Shown: positions 17,665 through 28,900 of the stretch, in pieces
Layout of the letters: every line of letters begins with the position of its first letter
How positions within the stretch are numbered: position 1 is the first letter of the stretch
Assembly: GCA_031289695.1 (NCBI GenBank)
Contig: JAITPA010000026.1
Span: 1 to 52,739, forward strand
DNA length: 52,739 nt
Source: Holosporales bacterium
GTDB lineage: Bacteria; Pseudomonadota; Alphaproteobacteria; RUG11792
Reading direction: 5' to 3'
Program-made: the position numbers and the translations under genes
The notes under the pieces: generated by a model
Told to the model about the DNA's origin: nothing
What the model saw: only the letters and a program-made list of their open reading frames with translations
Databases searched by the model: none

Positions 17665-18961
17665 CTGTCTGCTCCAACATTTCAACGAACCTAACGAATT
17701 CATTTCCTCTATGTTCAAAACTATCGAATTGATCAAAACTAGCGCACATTGGAGATAGCAAAATCACCGTCAAGCTAACCTCTTTTTTAGCATCCTTAAA
17801 TGCCAAGTTTAACGCATTTAACATGGTTTGACATCTAACAGTCTCTTTGATATTTTGAAAGGCGCTTTCGAATTCATCCATTGATTCGCCGAAGAGGTAT
17901 ATTTTTTGGATCTCCGCAAGATATGGTTTAACATAGGGGATCGAGTCTATCTTTTTGCTCCTGCCACCGACTAGCCAATAAATTTTATATCCAATAAACG
18001 TGGATAAAGCCTTCGAAGCGGACGGAGGATTCGTAGCTTTGCTATCATTCACAAATGTGACATTTCCAATCTTTTTAACAATGTTTGTTCTGTGAGGAAG
18101 CGGTGTAAAACTGTGTAGACTTTTCAGAATCTCTCTAGATGTTACTCCTAGCCTTTTGCAGACGATGTATGCGAACTCGATGTTTTGATGATTATGTTTG
18201 CCACGCAAATTTAATATTCCAGCGAAATCAAGAATAAGCCTGTCCGATTCTTTGTCTCTAAGAGTTCCTTCACATATATAAACATCCGAAGAATAATTAC
18301 ACTCCGTTGATACTGTAATAACGTTGTCTAGATCGCCGTACCTTTTCATGGTAAACGGATCATCAGCCGATACCATTCGTAATTTAGCGTTATCTAGTGC
18401 CAGGTGTTTTGCCTCAATATAATTCTCAAAAGATCCATGGAATTCCATATGGTCTGGCTCTATATTCAAAACACAAGCCACTTCAAAATCAAGGTAGTTC
18501 GAACTAACCAACTCATAAGAAGACATCTCAAAAACATACCACTCTGCTGGTTGCAAATCAAAATACGAAATTCCTATATTTCCTCCAATTTGCACTGAAA
18601 ATCCAGTATCTTTTAGAATGTGATAAATCAACGCAGTTGTGGTTGATTTTCCATTTGTACCGGTTACAGCAATTATCTTTGCTTCTGGGTTGTATAACCT
18701 AAAAACATCGAAAGTTGACAGAACTGGAATTTTCAAGGCCATTGCCTGTTTAATGATGCAATGCCTATTGTGTCCCATGACCGGAACCGACGGGCTTTTT
18801 ACGACAACATCAAAAGCCCGTACATCCGGAATCTCAGTCAAAGTTTTATCATCAAAAACTGACACATTATGACCTTTCGATTTAAGAAAAGAACTTGCAG
18901 CTTTTCCGGAAATACCATAGCCGATAACTAGGACATTTTTTGAGGAACTAAGAATATGCAT
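17657..18961 (-). CDS. murD: UDP-N-acetylmuramoylalanine--D-glutamate ligase
   Basis: ATP-dependent cytoplasmic ligase adding D-glutamate to UDP-MurNAc-L-alanine. N-terminal Rossmann-like domain with VLVIGYGISGKAASSFL; central ATPase with AVTGTNGKSTTTALI, the NIGIS block and NIEPDHMEFHGS; C-terminal domain with NDSKATNPPSASKAL and SPMCASFDQFDSFEHRG, the latter a typical SPACASFDQF variant. The ATG at 18961 gives 434 residues; a TTG at 18994 would add 11. It is followed by ftsW with an eight-base overlap. Confidence 0.95.
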   Translation of the reverse strand: MHILSSSKNVLVIGYGISGKAASSFLKSKGHNVSVFDDKTLTEIPDVRAFDVVVKSPSVPVMGHNRHCIIKQAMALKIPVLSTFDVFRLYNPEAKIIAVTGTNGKSTTTALIYHILKDTGFSVQIGGNIGISYFDLQPAEWYVFEMSSYELVSSNYLDFEVACVLNIEPDHMEFHGSFENYIEAKHLALDNAKLRMVSADDPFTMKRYGDLDNVITVSTECNYSSDVYICEGTLRDKESDRLILDFAGILNLRGKHNHQNIEFAYIVCKRLGVTSREILKSLHSFTPLPHRTNIVKKIGNVTFVNDSKATNPPSASKALSTFIGYKIYWLVGGRSKKIDSIPYVKPYLAEIQKIYLFGESMDEFESAFQNIKETVRCQTMLNALNLAFKDAKKEVSLTVILLSPMCASFDQFDSFEHRGNEFVRFVEMLEQTDG

Positions 18962-18995
18962 CGGAGCCGCAAAATTCGCCTTAAACAAGATCAAA

Positions 18996-19024
18996 CTTCT
19001 ATCAGTTTATGAAACAATTTGCAA
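18996..19024 (-). promoter_or_regulatory. Candidate murD-ftsW promoter
   Basis: On the minus strand TTGCAA (19019-19024) and TAGAAG (18996-19001) are 17 bases apart, four of six matches each. A leader of about 30 bases would precede the ATG at 18961. Confidence 0.3.
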
Positions 19025-19088
19025 TAGTTTTTGAGATCTAAAATTAGGCCTTACGGCAAACTGTCAATATAACAATGGAGATTATAAT

Positions 19089-19117
19089 TTGTAATTATTT
19101 GCGAAAACTGTTAGAAT
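19089..19117 (+). promoter_or_regulatory. Candidate promoter of the ankyrin lipoprotein gene
   Basis: TTGTAA (19089-19094) and TAGAAT (19112-19117) are separated by 17 bases. The ATG at 19154 lies 36 bases beyond. Confidence 0.45.
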
Positions 19118-19153
19118 TAAACTCGTGAGTTTGGGTTTCTTCATTTGTGTTTT

Positions 19154-19789
19154 ATGAACCTCAATATTGTTTTTTGTATTTCTGTTTTATGCGTTGGATG
19201 TTCAAATTTTTCAAGTGATAGTGATATCGAAAAACTTAGACCAAAATTAAAGGATAGCAAATTCGATATCGATGCCATACACGAAGATGGAAATGGCGAA
19301 TACTCCCTGCTTACAAAGGCTGCTGAACGCGGCGATTTTGCAATGGTTAAATTTCTCGTAGAGCACGGGGCAAACATCCAGGCTCCAAATCGTGGCCTCG
19401 ATCTTATAAATCCTTTAAACTCTGCTTCTGATTTAGACATAGTGGAATATCTATTACGAAGAGGTGCTGACGTTAATGGCACCGCCGGAATGGCCGGGAT
19501 TACGAAGCTTCATGCCGCTGCAGCGCAGGGAGATTTGGAAATGGTAACATTACTTTTGAAGTACAATGCCGATTGCAATTTGACTCTTTGTAACGGAAAC
19601 ATGGGAACGGCATTGCACTATGCATGTGAATACTACAATGATGACTCAGACAGAAGCTGGTGGGGGCCAGAACGGCCTCACCGGCGAAAATACCTTGAAG
19701 TTATAAAAACACTTATACAGCACGGAGCAGACGTTAACAAAAAAGATCGATATGGAAAAACACCAATTAACCTAAATCTATATTTATAA
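19154..19789 (+). CDS. Exported ankyrin-repeat lipoprotein
   Basis: The first 18 residues form a lipoprotein-type signal ending in LCVGC, with the cysteine as likely lipidated residue (the -3 position is unusual). The following roughly 190 residues hold about four ankyrin repeats: SLLTKAAERGDFAMVKFLVEHGANI; a divergent one ending EYLLRRGADVN; KLHAAAAQGDLEMVTLLLKYNADC; and one split by an insertion (DDSDRSWWGPERPHRRK) ending TLIQHGADVNKKD. Ankyrin repeats mediate protein binding and are common in host-associated bacteria, but this one is probably periplasmic or surface-attached rather than injected. The ATG at 19154 is preferred over the upstream TTG at 19145. The specific partner is unknown. 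Confidence 0.82.
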   Translation: MNLNIVFCISVLCVGCSNFSSDSDIEKLRPKLKDSKFDIDAIHEDGNGEYSLLTKAAERGDFAMVKFLVEHGANIQAPNRGLDLINPLNSASDLDIVEYLLRRGADVNGTAGMAGITKLHAAAAQGDLEMVTLLLKYNADCNLTLCNGNMGTALHYACEYYNDDSDRSWWGPERPHRRKYLEVIKTLIQHGADVNKKDRYGKTPINLNLYL

Positions 19790-19854
19790 TGCATCCGACA
19801 CGAATTTGTGGCATTATTGAAGGTGGTGTTTTTGTATTATCACACTAAATTGTA

Positions 19855-20478
19855 ATGCATTTTAGAAAGTTAATTGTATTCTGCGCTATCCTCGTAGTCG
19901 GATGTTCTGGACCTAAAACTCCAGCTGGCCCTACGTGCATCTCGTGTAAACCGTATTTTTGTAGAGGGACATGGCATCATCCACAGACATATTACGAATA
20001 CGACGAAGTCGGACTTGCTTCGTGGTATGGCAAAGATTTCCACGGTAAACCAAAGGCTACTGGTGAGGCTTTTGATATGATGACAATGACGGCTGCCCAT
20101 AAAACCCTACCATTGCCTTCCGTTGTTAAAGTAACAAATTTAAAAAATGGCAAATCGGTAATAGTTGTTGTCGATGACAGGGGACCGTTCGTGTACAAAG
20201 GCAGAATAATTGATCTATCATATGGAGCAGCAAAGGCCCTTGATATGCATAACAAAAAACCAGGTCCTGTCCGCATTCAAACCCTGGTGACAGATAGTTT
20301 GAAATTATCAAAATACATAGGTAGTCACTGCGAAAGCAAAAGAGACCACTTTGGAAGAACATGGGTTCAGATATATTATCAAGAGATAAGAGGCCAGAGA
20401 ATGCCGGTGTGTTCTTCCAATTCTAACTCAAAACAAAAACGAACTAGAACTAGAAAGAACCTATCCAGTATGTTGTGA
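19855..20478 (+). CDS. rlpA: RlpA-like septal ring lytic transglycosylase (lipoprotein)
   Basis: Signal peptide with lipobox LVVGC near residue 17, then a double-psi beta-barrel domain. GLASWYGKDFHGKPKATGEAFD, read in two halves, and TAAHKTLPLPSVVKVTNLKNGKSV with VDDRGPF are the RlpA hallmarks, including the acidic and histidine residues implicated in cleaving denuded glycan strands. The SPOR domain that targets E. coli RlpA to septa is absent (207 residues in all); instead there is a short basic, serine-rich tail. No clear ribosome binding site precedes the ATG. The end overlaps convergent msbA by 18 bases. Confidence 0.9.
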   Translation: MHFRKLIVFCAILVVGCSGPKTPAGPTCISCKPYFCRGTWHHPQTYYEYDEVGLASWYGKDFHGKPKATGEAFDMMTMTAAHKTLPLPSVVKVTNLKNGKSVIVVVDDRGPFVYKGRIIDLSYGAAKALDMHNKKPGPVRIQTLVTDSLKLSKYIGSHCESKRDHFGRTWVQIYYQEIRGQRMPVCSSNSNSKQKRTRTRKNLSSML

Positions 20479-22221
20479 ACCTTCTGGTGTGTTTTTGCTA
20501 AACTGCATCTCATATAACTTTCTATATATTCCGTCTTCTATCTTCACGAGCTCATTGTGACTATCGAATTCAGCTAATCGTCCATGATCTATTACGGCTA
20601 TCTTATCCGCATTTTTTATAGTTGATAACCTATGAGCTATTACGAAAACCGTCTTGTCTGCAGTTAAATTTTCAAGTGCTCTTTGAACGATTGCCTCTGC
20701 CCTATTATCGAGAGCCGAAGTTGCTTCATCTAGGATTACTATTGGTGCATTTTTAATAAATGCCCTCGCTATCGCAACCCTTTGTTTTTGTCCTCCAGAT
20801 AAGAGAATGCCTCGTTCTCCAACTTCCGTATCTATGCCATCTTTCAATGTATCAACAAACTCATCTAAATATGCCATTTTCAACGCTATATCAACTTCCT
20901 CTTTAGTTGCTTCTACTTTTCCTATTATTATGTTTTCTCTGATCGTTCCAGAGAAAAGGAAATTATCTTGGAACACAACTGAAATATTATCTCTGAGGCT
21001 TGAAAACGAATACATCCTTATGTCGATTCCATCGATTTTTATGGATCCAGAAGAGACGTCATAAAATCTCGGTAATAAGCTGACGATCGTCGTTTTTCCT
21101 CCGCCTGAATTTCCAACGAGAGCTATCGTCTCTCCCTTCTTTACGCAGAGAGAAAAATTTTGCAGGATGGCTGTATCAACTCTGTACTCAAATGAAACAT
21201 TGTCAAAAACAATTTCTTTTTTTAGCCCAACTAACTCGATGGCATCTGCAGCTTCTCTGACTACAGGTTCAATCATCAAAGTATCGAAAACTCTGTCAAC
21301 AGCTGCCATTGATACCTGAAACTCCTTAAAAGAGCTCCCTAAGTTTTTGACTGGATTATAGAGGGCAACAAGGGCGACTATGAAAGAAACAAAACTCCCA
21401 CTTGTTATCTGATTTGTAACAATCAGGTAGCTTCCATAGGCTATCGAAAGCCCAACCCCGACCGATATTATAACATGCATCGTAGGGGACAACCAAGAAG
21501 TTCTTTGGACCATCTTTATGTTGATGTTAAAGAGGTCTACCAGTATCTGCTTGAGCTTGCTTTCTTGGAACCTTGAGAGATTGTATGATGCAATTGTTTT
21601 ATTTCCAGAATAACTTTCGTTGTAGACGGTTATAATCTTAGAACCAGCCGTAATAGATTTCCTGATAATTTCATGCATTTTTTTTCTTATCTTAGCAACA
21701 GGCAAGAATGACAACCCCAAAATAAATATTGCAATTACGGCCAATTTCCAGGAATTAATTATCAGAACGAATATCAGTGAAACGGTAGATGCAATCCTAG
21801 AAATCACCATCTTTAACTTTGCGAGAAGTCCATTGCTAGCTGTATCCGCATCGTTATTGAATTTAAAAATTATATCCCCTGAACATGTTTTGTCGAAGTA
21901 TGCTGTCTCTAAAGTCAGAAGCTTTTTATACAATTTGAATTTCAAGTCATTAGTGATTCTCCCTCCTACCCAAGCATTGAAATATGATGCAAAATAATTC
22001 AACGTACCTTGAACTACCGCAAAAAGCACTATCACAAATGGTATATACCATGCAGCTTTTATCGACTTTTCAACCATTACTAAATCTGTGTAAGGCTTAA
22101 GTGACCACGCTATAACGGCGTCCATTGATCCAGCAAGTATACAGCACAATACTGCCAATACGGCCCTCAGACAATATGGTCTAATATACGGCCCCATTTG
22201 GACGCAACACTTGTATATCAT
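20461..22221 (-). CDS. msbA: MsbA-like lipid flippase, ABC half-transporter
   Basis: Six membrane helices in residues 1-310 fused to an ATPase domain: Walker A GNSGGGKTT, Q-loop VFQDNFLFSGTIREN, signature LSGGQKQR, Walker B IVILDEATSALD and H-loop IAHRLSTI. The membrane part (YFDKTCSGDIIFKFNNDADT) is of the MsbA/exporter type that flips lipid A precursors or other hydrophobic cargo. The open frame reaches 22308, but this would overlap the divergent reductase gene; the ATG at 22221 yields 586 residues, normal for MsbA. Cargo is inferred from the family; a drug exporter cannot be excluded. Confidence 0.85.
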   Translation of the reverse strand: MIYKCCVQMGPYIRPYCLRAVLAVLCCILAGSMDAVIAWSLKPYTDLVMVEKSIKAAWYIPFVIVLFAVVQGTLNYFASYFNAWVGGRITNDLKFKLYKKLLTLETAYFDKTCSGDIIFKFNNDADTASNGLLAKLKMVISRIASTVSLIFVLIINSWKLAVIAIFILGLSFLPVAKIRKKMHEIIRKSITAGSKIITVYNESYSGNKTIASYNLSRFQESKLKQILVDLFNINIKMVQRTSWLSPTMHVIISVGVGLSIAYGSYLIVTNQITSGSFVSFIVALVALYNPVKNLGSSFKEFQVSMAAVDRVFDTLMIEPVVREAADAIELVGLKKEIVFDNVSFEYRVDTAILQNFSLCVKKGETIALVGNSGGGKTTIVSLLPRFYDVSSGSIKIDGIDIRMYSFSSLRDNISVVFQDNFLFSGTIRENIIIGKVEATKEEVDIALKMAYLDEFVDTLKDGIDTEVGERGILLSGGQKQRVAIARAFIKNAPIVILDEATSALDNRAEAIVQRALENLTADKTVFVIAHRLSTIKNADKIAVIDHGRLAEFDSHNELVKIEDGIYRKLYEMQFSKNTPEGSQHTG

Positions 22222-22275
22222 TGTTTTTTTGAGGGCTAAAAATAACATTGCAACGTATGGACCTAGAATGATACG

Positions 22276-23268
22276 ATGATGGTACCACATGGCTCTCGGC
22301 TGCTTCAATTGTCTGTTTACTCTGATGTTAATGTTGCAATTTTAGGAGCAGGTGTCGCCGGTCTGTACGCTTCCTATTGCTGTGGGATCTCCGCTATAGA
22401 TTGTGCAATTATTGATTCGTCGATGATTCCAGGAGGGCAATGTTCTTCCTTATATCCAGATAAAAAAGTATATGGAGTTCCTGGATTTTGCAATATTACA
22501 TCCAGAGAATTTATAGGTAAATTAACAGATCAATGTTTCTCCTTTGGATGCAAAAAACTCTTTGGATATACTATTTCAAATATCTCAAAAGATGCAGAGT
22601 TGTTTGTTATAAATAACGATATAAAAGCTAAGTATATCATAATAGCAACAGGAATCGGAAATACATTACCGCGAATACCGCAAACAATAGAAGGACTAGA
22701 TACGCTGGATCCTTCAACTGGATTTCTTCAGCATTACTGCATGAAAATCGATACGTATAAAGGCAAAGAGATTGTAATTGCTGGTGGTGGAGACTCGGCA
22801 GTTGATTTTGTAATCGACATTACTCCAATAGCAAAAAAGGTAACTCTAATTCACAGACGCGCAGAATTTACATGCGAGAGAGCTAAATTAAATGACCTTG
22901 CAAATCTCGAAAAATCTGGAAGACTCGTTGTTGTAACTGAACATAGTATCTCAAAGCTAGAAGAAAAGAACGGCAAAGGAACCATTACTGCAAAAGATAA
23001 AAACGCTAATGAAGTTTCATTTGATGCAAATCACGTAGTTTTTTGCTATGGATTTATAACGAGCTGTAACGCAACGTTCGGATTAGAATCACTTGGCTTA
23101 CAGATTGATAACAATTTAATAAAAGTAAACCTAAACACCATGGAAACTTCAATTGAAAATTGCTATGCGATTGGTGATGTGGTAACATACGAGAATAAGA
23201 AAAAGAACATTGTTCCATGCTTTTTCGAAGCAGATAGGGTAGTTCGAATGATCAAAAATAAAGAGTAA
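22276..23268 (+). CDS. Ferredoxin--NADP+ reductase, thioredoxin reductase-like type
   Basis: FAD- and NADPH-binding flavoenzyme of about 330 residues. The FAD site is [15 protein letters not shown] at residues 19-33, followed by [20 protein letters not shown], which is characteristic of the YumC/FNR2 group. The second dinucleotide fold is [13 protein letters not shown]. The CxxC redox pair of thioredoxin reductases is absent from the NADPH domain, supporting the FNR2 assignment. The start is uncertain: ATG at 22276 or a TTG at 22309 that would give an N-terminus closer to the family. uvrA begins one base after its stop. Confidence 0.88.
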   Translation: MMVPHGSRLLQLSVYSDVNVAILGAGVAGLYASYCCGISAIDCAIIDSSMIPGGQCSSLYPDKKVYGVPGFCNITSREFIGKLTDQCFSFGCKKLFGYTISNISKDAELFVINNDIKAKYIIIATGIGNTLPRIPQTIEGLDTLDPSTGFLQHYCMKIDTYKGKEIVIAGGGDSAVDFVIDITPIAKKVTLIHRRAEFTCERAKLNDLANLEKSGRLVVVTEHSISKLEEKNGKGTITAKDKNANEVSFDANHVVFCYGFITSCNATFGLESLGLQIDNNLIKVNLNTMETSIENCYAIGDVVTYENKKKNIVPCFFEADRVVRMIKNKE

Positions 23269-23269
23269 A

Positions 23270-25846
23270 ATGCAGTATATAAAAGTACGCGGAGCTAGAG
23301 AGCACAACCTAAAAAATATCGACGTGGATATCCCGAAAAATAAGCTTGTAGTCGTTACTGGGCTTAGTGGTTCCGGAAAATCAACCCTTGCGTTCGATAC
23401 GTTATATGCCGAAGGACAGAGGAGATATGTTGAGAGTTTGTCGTCTTATGCAAGACAATTTCTCAACCTGATGCCTAAACCGGATGTCGATAAAATAGAA
23501 GGATTAAGCCCAGCAATTTCGATTGAGCAAAAAACTATTTCCAAAAACCCAAGATCGACTGTTGGAACGGTAACGGAGATTTACGACTACTTAAGATTAT
23601 TGTTTGCAAGAATTGGTGTACCATATTCTCCAGCAACTGGTCTCCCAATTAAAGCACAGACAGTTTCGCAGATAGTTGACTCCATAACGCAATATCCAGC
23701 CGGCAAAAAACTATACATATTGTCTCCGATAGCTCGGGCAAAAAAAGGAGAATTTAAAGGCGAATTGATGATTCTCAAGAGGCAGGGATTTGAGAGAGTC
23801 GTCATAGATAAGACGTTGTACGATATCAACGATACCCCAACTCTTCAAAAAACAATTAAACACGATGTCTCAATTGTAGTCGACCGGATCTCGATACCAA
23901 CTGGTGATGATGAGATAAAGGAACTGAAGCAAAGGCTCGCCAATTCAGTTGAGATAGCCTTAAAGCATTCGAGCGGGCTGGTGATAGTGAAAGACTTTGA
24001 TACCGAAGAAGAATATTTATTCTCAGAGAACTTCGCGTGTCCTGTATCTGGGTTTTGTATAGAAAAAATAGAACCGAGATTATTTTCGTTTAATAGCCCA
24101 AAGGGAGCCTGTAAAGCCTGCGGAGGTTTAGGCTTTAGGGGCGGAACAACCAGCGGAATAAGTTATTTTGGAAGAAAGCTGCAAACGATCGAAGATGATC
24201 CTGAATTGCCATTCCTACCTGAAAAAGAATTATGCGAATCTTGTGGTGGTACCAGACTTTCTAAAGAGTCATTATGCATCAAAATAGATGAAAAAAATAT
24301 TGCCGAAGTTGCAAGTATGCCAATAGAGATTTCCAAAAAATGGATAGAAACATTGTTCGATAGACTAAGTTCTAAAGAATTATCAATCGCAGAAAAGATG
24401 CTGCAGGAAATCAAAAATAGATTGCAATTCCTAATAAATGTGGGCCTGGAATATCTCACTCTCTCGAGAGCTTCTGAAACGTTATCAGGTGGAGAAAGCC
24501 AAAGAATAAGGCTAGCATCTCAAATAGGCTCTGGTCTAACTGGCGTCATGTATGTTCTCGATGAACCTTCAATAGGCCTACACCAAAGAGATAATTACAG
24601 ATTGATAAATACACTAAAAGAACTAAGAGACTACGATAACTCAGTCATAGTAGTTGAACATGATTCCGACACAATGTACGCATCTGATTGGATTATAGAT
24701 ATAGGTCCAAGAGCAGGAGTCCACGGGGGAGAAATTTGTGCAACGGGAACTATTGAGGACATAAAAACTAACCCAAACAGTTTAACAGGCCAATATCTCT
24801 CTGGACAAAAAGCGATAGAAATTCCAAAAAGAAGGAGACCAATCAGTCCAGCAAATTTCATCGAAATTATCAACGCGCATGGCAACAACCTTAAGAATGT
24901 AGACGTAAAGCTCCCTCTTGGTATCTTGGTATGTATCACTGGAGTATCAGGCTCCGGCAAATCAACGTTGATCATAGATACGTTGTTTCGGGCTGTCTAT
25001 AACAGCGTGAACAAGAGATCTGCTAATGTTAAAAATTTAAATGAAATTAGAAACGTTGAATTAGTAGACAAAGTGATAGATATAAGCCAAACTCCAATCG
25101 GGAGGACTCCAAGATCAAATCCAGCAACATACGTCGGATGTTTTACAGAGATCAGAAATTTATATGCAAGCCTTCCTGAAGCAAAGGCAAGGGGCTATAC
25201 CAGCAGTAGATTCTCATTTAACGTCAAAGGAGGAAGATGCGAAACCTGCAAAGGTGACGGCGTCATAAAAATCGAAATGCATTTTCTCCCGGATGTTTAC
25301 GTTCTGTGCGACCAATGTTGCGGAAAGAGGTTTAATCGTGAAACATTAGAAATTAAGTATAAGGGAAAAAGCATATCTGATGTTTTGGATATGACAATTG
25401 AAGAAAGTACGCAATTATTTAAAAATCAACCATTGATATATCAGAAATTAAATTGTCTATGTAGAGTTGGCCTCGGCTACCTAACATTAGGACATAAAGC
25501 AACAATTCTCTCGGGAGGTGAAGCGCAAAGAGTAAAGCTTGCGAAGGAGCTATCAAGGAAGTCGATAGGAAATACGTTGTATATTTTAGATGAACCAACC
25601 ACAGGGCTTCACATTGATGATGTGAAGAAACTTTTAGAAATTCTGCACATGTTGGTTGAGGCAGGGAATTCTGTTGTGGTGATAGAGCATAACATGGATG
25701 TTATAAAGACGGCCGATTGGGTTATAGATGTAGGCCCTGAAGGTGGTGAAAATGGAGGCAACATAGTTGTCGAAGGAACTCCCGAAGATGTCGTAAAATG
25801 CCAACGTAGTTACACAGGGCAATTTTTGAAACAACATTTGCCTTAG
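23270..25846 (+). CDS. uvrA: Excinuclease ABC subunit A
   Basis: DNA damage recognition ATPase of nucleotide excision repair. It has two ABC modules with Walker [10 protein letters not shown] (N) and GVSGSGKST (C), two ABC signatures ([13 protein letters not shown] and [13 protein letters not shown]) and two Walker B segments ([11 protein letters not shown] and [11 protein letters not shown]). The first zinc module reads ACPVSGFC...CKACGGLG, with one cysteine of the canonical CxxC replaced, as I recall for alphaproteobacterial UvrA. The C-terminal zinc module CETC...CDQC is intact. At 858 residues it is shorter than E. coli UvrA (940), with a reduced region after the first zinc module. It probably shares a transcript with the reductase gene. 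Confidence 0.97.
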   Translation: MQYIKVRGAREHNLKNIDVDIPKNKLVVVTGLSGSGKSTLAFDTLYAEGQRRYVESLSSYARQFLNLMPKPDVDKIEGLSPAISIEQKTISKNPRSTVGTVTEIYDYLRLLFARIGVPYSPATGLPIKAQTVSQIVDSITQYPAGKKLYILSPIARAKKGEFKGELMILKRQGFERVVIDKTLYDINDTPTLQKTIKHDVSIVVDRISIPTGDDEIKELKQRLANSVEIALKHSSGLVIVKDFDTEEEYLFSENFACPVSGFCIEKIEPRLFSFNSPKGACKACGGLGFRGGTTSGISYFGRKLQTIEDDPELPFLPEKELCESCGGTRLSKESLCIKIDEKNIAEVASMPIEISKKWIETLFDRLSSKELSIAEKMLQEIKNRLQFLINVGLEYLTLSRASETLSGGESQRIRLASQIGSGLTGVMYVLDEPSIGLHQRDNYRLINTLKELRDYDNSVIVVEHDSDTMYASDWIIDIGPRAGVHGGEICATGTIEDIKTNPNSLTGQYLSGQKAIEIPKRRRPISPANFIEIINAHGNNLKNVDVKLPLGILVCITGVSGSGKSTLIIDTLFRAVYNSVNKRSANVKNLNEIRNVELVDKVIDISQTPIGRTPRSNPATYVGCFTEIRNLYASLPEAKARGYTSSRFSFNVKGGRCETCKGDGVIKIEMHFLPDVYVLCDQCCGKRFNRETLEIKYKGKSISDVLDMTIEESTQLFKNQPLIYQKLNCLCRVGLGYLTLGHKATILSGGEAQRVKLAKELSRKSIGNTLYILDEPTTGLHIDDVKKLLEILHMLVEAGNSVVVIEHNMDVIKTADWVIDVGPEGGENGGNIVVEGTPEDVVKCQRSYTGQFLKQHLP

Positions 25847-25868
25847 AAGACAATCAAAGACAACGTGT

Positions 25869-25898
25869 GGAGCTATGCCACAACCTTGGCATAACTCC
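25869..25898. terminator. Stem-loop between convergent uvrA and the exoprotein gene
   Basis: A 12-base stem with one mismatch and a six-base loop (GGAGcTATGCCA / TGGCATAaCTCC) lies in the 89-base gap between the two stop codons. There is no following T-run on either strand, so it may act as an mRNA 3' end stabiliser or a weak bidirectional terminator. Confidence 0.4.
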
Positions 25899-25935
25899 GA
25901 ATCTCGAATTGCGTATCGCCTCAGACAGATATGAA

Positions 25936-28900
25936 TCATTTTGAAGCGTAATTCATGCCAACTCTAGCACTCCGCGGTACACCAACCGTTGTGTATTTTA
26001 CTTCACTCACAGCCGATCTAATTTGAACACCAAGATCAACACCGTAAACAAGAAATTCATCTGCCATAACCCCAGACTTCTTGATATAACTTTCTACAAA
26101 CTCCAACGGCTCGTCAAGCACGATCGATGCAGCTGTGAAAGCAAATCTCGCCGTCATTGGTCTTTCTATTGCAAATGCACCGAGACAATAATTGGCTGCC
26201 CTCATAAACATTTTCGAACTTTCTAAAACCATCAATTTTTCTTGTTGTTCATTATATGAATCAAAAAATCCACTATCAATTGAACCAGCTCTAATCTTCA
26301 GAAACTCACCCTGAGCCATAATTGCACTCGAAGAATCAATCAATTTCGTAACCCGTTTATCTTGCAAAATACCATCAACTTCCAACAACATTGCGTTACC
26401 AATGTTGACTTTGATTTCATCAGTGAGTTTCGTCGCTAAATCTCTGACCTGCAAAACCTCTTCTTCAACCAAAACATATCCTATTCCATCAATTAGTCGC
26501 TGAGTCATAAACCTGGATCTAATCAGATCAAATTCACGAATTTGCACAGCAATTTCCGAAAATCCAGTTTTAGGAACTTCGAAAGCAGTACGGTAACATA
26601 GTGCATATCCAGTAAGATCCTCGATTTTCTGAGTAATAGCTATTTTATTAAAAACAAAATCACCCAGCCTGTCGAGCGGAGCACTTTGATCTTCAACCTT
26701 CATTTTCTTGACTTCTTCCTTCTGGAACTCAGAAGCAATATTTCCGTAAGAAACCAAGTTGGCCGTACGTCCCTGATTTCTTCCACGTATCTTAATATCT
26801 CTCTCAGAAACAACCATCCCAAGACTAGCATCAAATTCAGCATCTACACTGACATCTCCAGCTGCGTACAGATACCCTGGAAGCTTCAACGAAGGCAGCG
26901 GAACTCGCCCATCTTTGTACGAAAGATAATCAGTAACAACATCAAAATTTTTATAGTTAGACCAACATCCAACAGAAAAAGTTGCTCCATGAAATCTGTG
27001 CGAACGCCTGTTTAATTCGAACCACGTCGGAAAACTCTTTTTTGTTATAACAGGGCTATTCGGATCAACCGCATTGACAACGTGTTTGCTGTGCTCCAAA
27101 GCCAGACCATTGAAAAAATGAATACCATGGATGTTTATTCCAAGAAGTGCATACATCAATCCTACCTGATTCAAGACAGTCGTACTCGCAATTGCAGAAA
27201 TCGATTCCCTGGAATGCAGGTATCCGTAGCTATTGTCTATAGTATCTGCTTTTATCGACAAATTTCGATGACAAGCGATCTGCCCGGCTTTTTCAACGGA
27301 CAGAAAATATTCTTCAACCTCCGCTAAGATATCACACGGAACAAGTTTCACGTAAACCAGCCCACCTTTTTCATTGGTTGCCGGATAATTACCGTAATCC
27401 TTGCGTCTCCAACCCCAATGTTCTCTCGAAAAAGTTTTATTAATGCCAACCGGAGCTTTCGTATAATATGTGACCGCTATGTTTTTTTTGTTCGTGACTT
27501 TACCACCTGTGTTTACAAACATTCCAGCGATATTGAAAGTAACATCACCTAGCGCGTGAACTTTGCCGGAAATGTTCTCGAATTTACCAGCTTCAATGAA
27601 AACATTTTTCTTAGAGACGATGTATCCGGTGGCGGTAACAGTGAATAAATCAGCCTTTACAGCCAGATCCCTAACCTTCATCTCGCTTCTAACATCGACC
27701 TTCGGAGCTTCAATACTGAGATCAACATTCATCTTCACCGGCTTCGAAACAACTATTTCTTGGTCAGATTTGACACTAAATGACTTATTTTCTCCTGTTA
27801 TCACAGGCGTTATAAAATCACCATCTAAATTAGCGGTACCTCCTTCAGTGATTTCGTACTCGATGCCAGCCTCTGCAACAGCTCTTCCAAATTTTGTTTC
27901 ATTCGCTACAGCACCAACCTGGATAAATTTAAGCTTGCTTTCAGCCTGCACTATTCCATCATTTTGGAAACCGAGTGCTAAAATTTTGACTCCACCTTCG
28001 GCATGCAAACTCGCACCGCTTGAAGCCTTATAAGTTCCACGTATCTCAAGATCCTGCTCAGTTGAATTAATGCCAAAACCAACTTTTCTCCTAACGAAGA
28101 GATCCCCGTCGTTTTGTATTCCAATCCCTTTTGCATCTGGAGTAACCACCGTTTTATCCAGCAAAGATAACCGCGCCCCTTCACTATTGCGGATTGATTT
28201 TAACTCAGTTAACTGAGATTCAAACGTTGCCGTTCCACTGTTATCCAAACAATTTACTGTCTCAACACTAGATCCTTCTTCAACCAAAAAATCACCACCT
28301 TTGTCGATTTTTATAGACCTCAGTTTTTGCATATTAGTCGAAATCTGCAAATGCTTCTGTGACAAAACAGACACTGAATCCGCAGTTACTTTCCCCGGCT
28401 CCGTCATCGTTACTTTATCAGCGGTCTTTTCCACAACCAAATCGCCAATAGCCGCCTCCTCAGCATCGCTTATAATTTTGGTTGCCGTTATAGAACCGGA
28501 ATTCTGGACGATCGCCCTTTTTCCAGAGAGTTCGAGTTTTTCGAAACCTATATTTCCAGTATTCACCACTTCACCTCGAAACGACACCTCGCGTCCTTCG
28601 ACGACTCCTGCTAACTCAGTCTTCTCTGATCTAAAGCGAACTATTGAGGAAGTGAGCTTCCCACCCGCTTTATGAACAAACTGCCTGCCAGAAATAATTA
28701 CCTCACCCCTCTCGCCGTCAATCGTTCCTGCATTAACGACTTCACCAACTCCGCCTAAATACAATGACTCAGTAGTCCCAACCATACCATCATTGTTGAA
28801 TCTTCCGGCCACGACGACACTTGCCGATTTGGCTCGAAACGTTCCCTTGTTCAAAAATGTTGAAATCCCAGCAACAAGCCTGTTTTTAGCATCAAAAATT

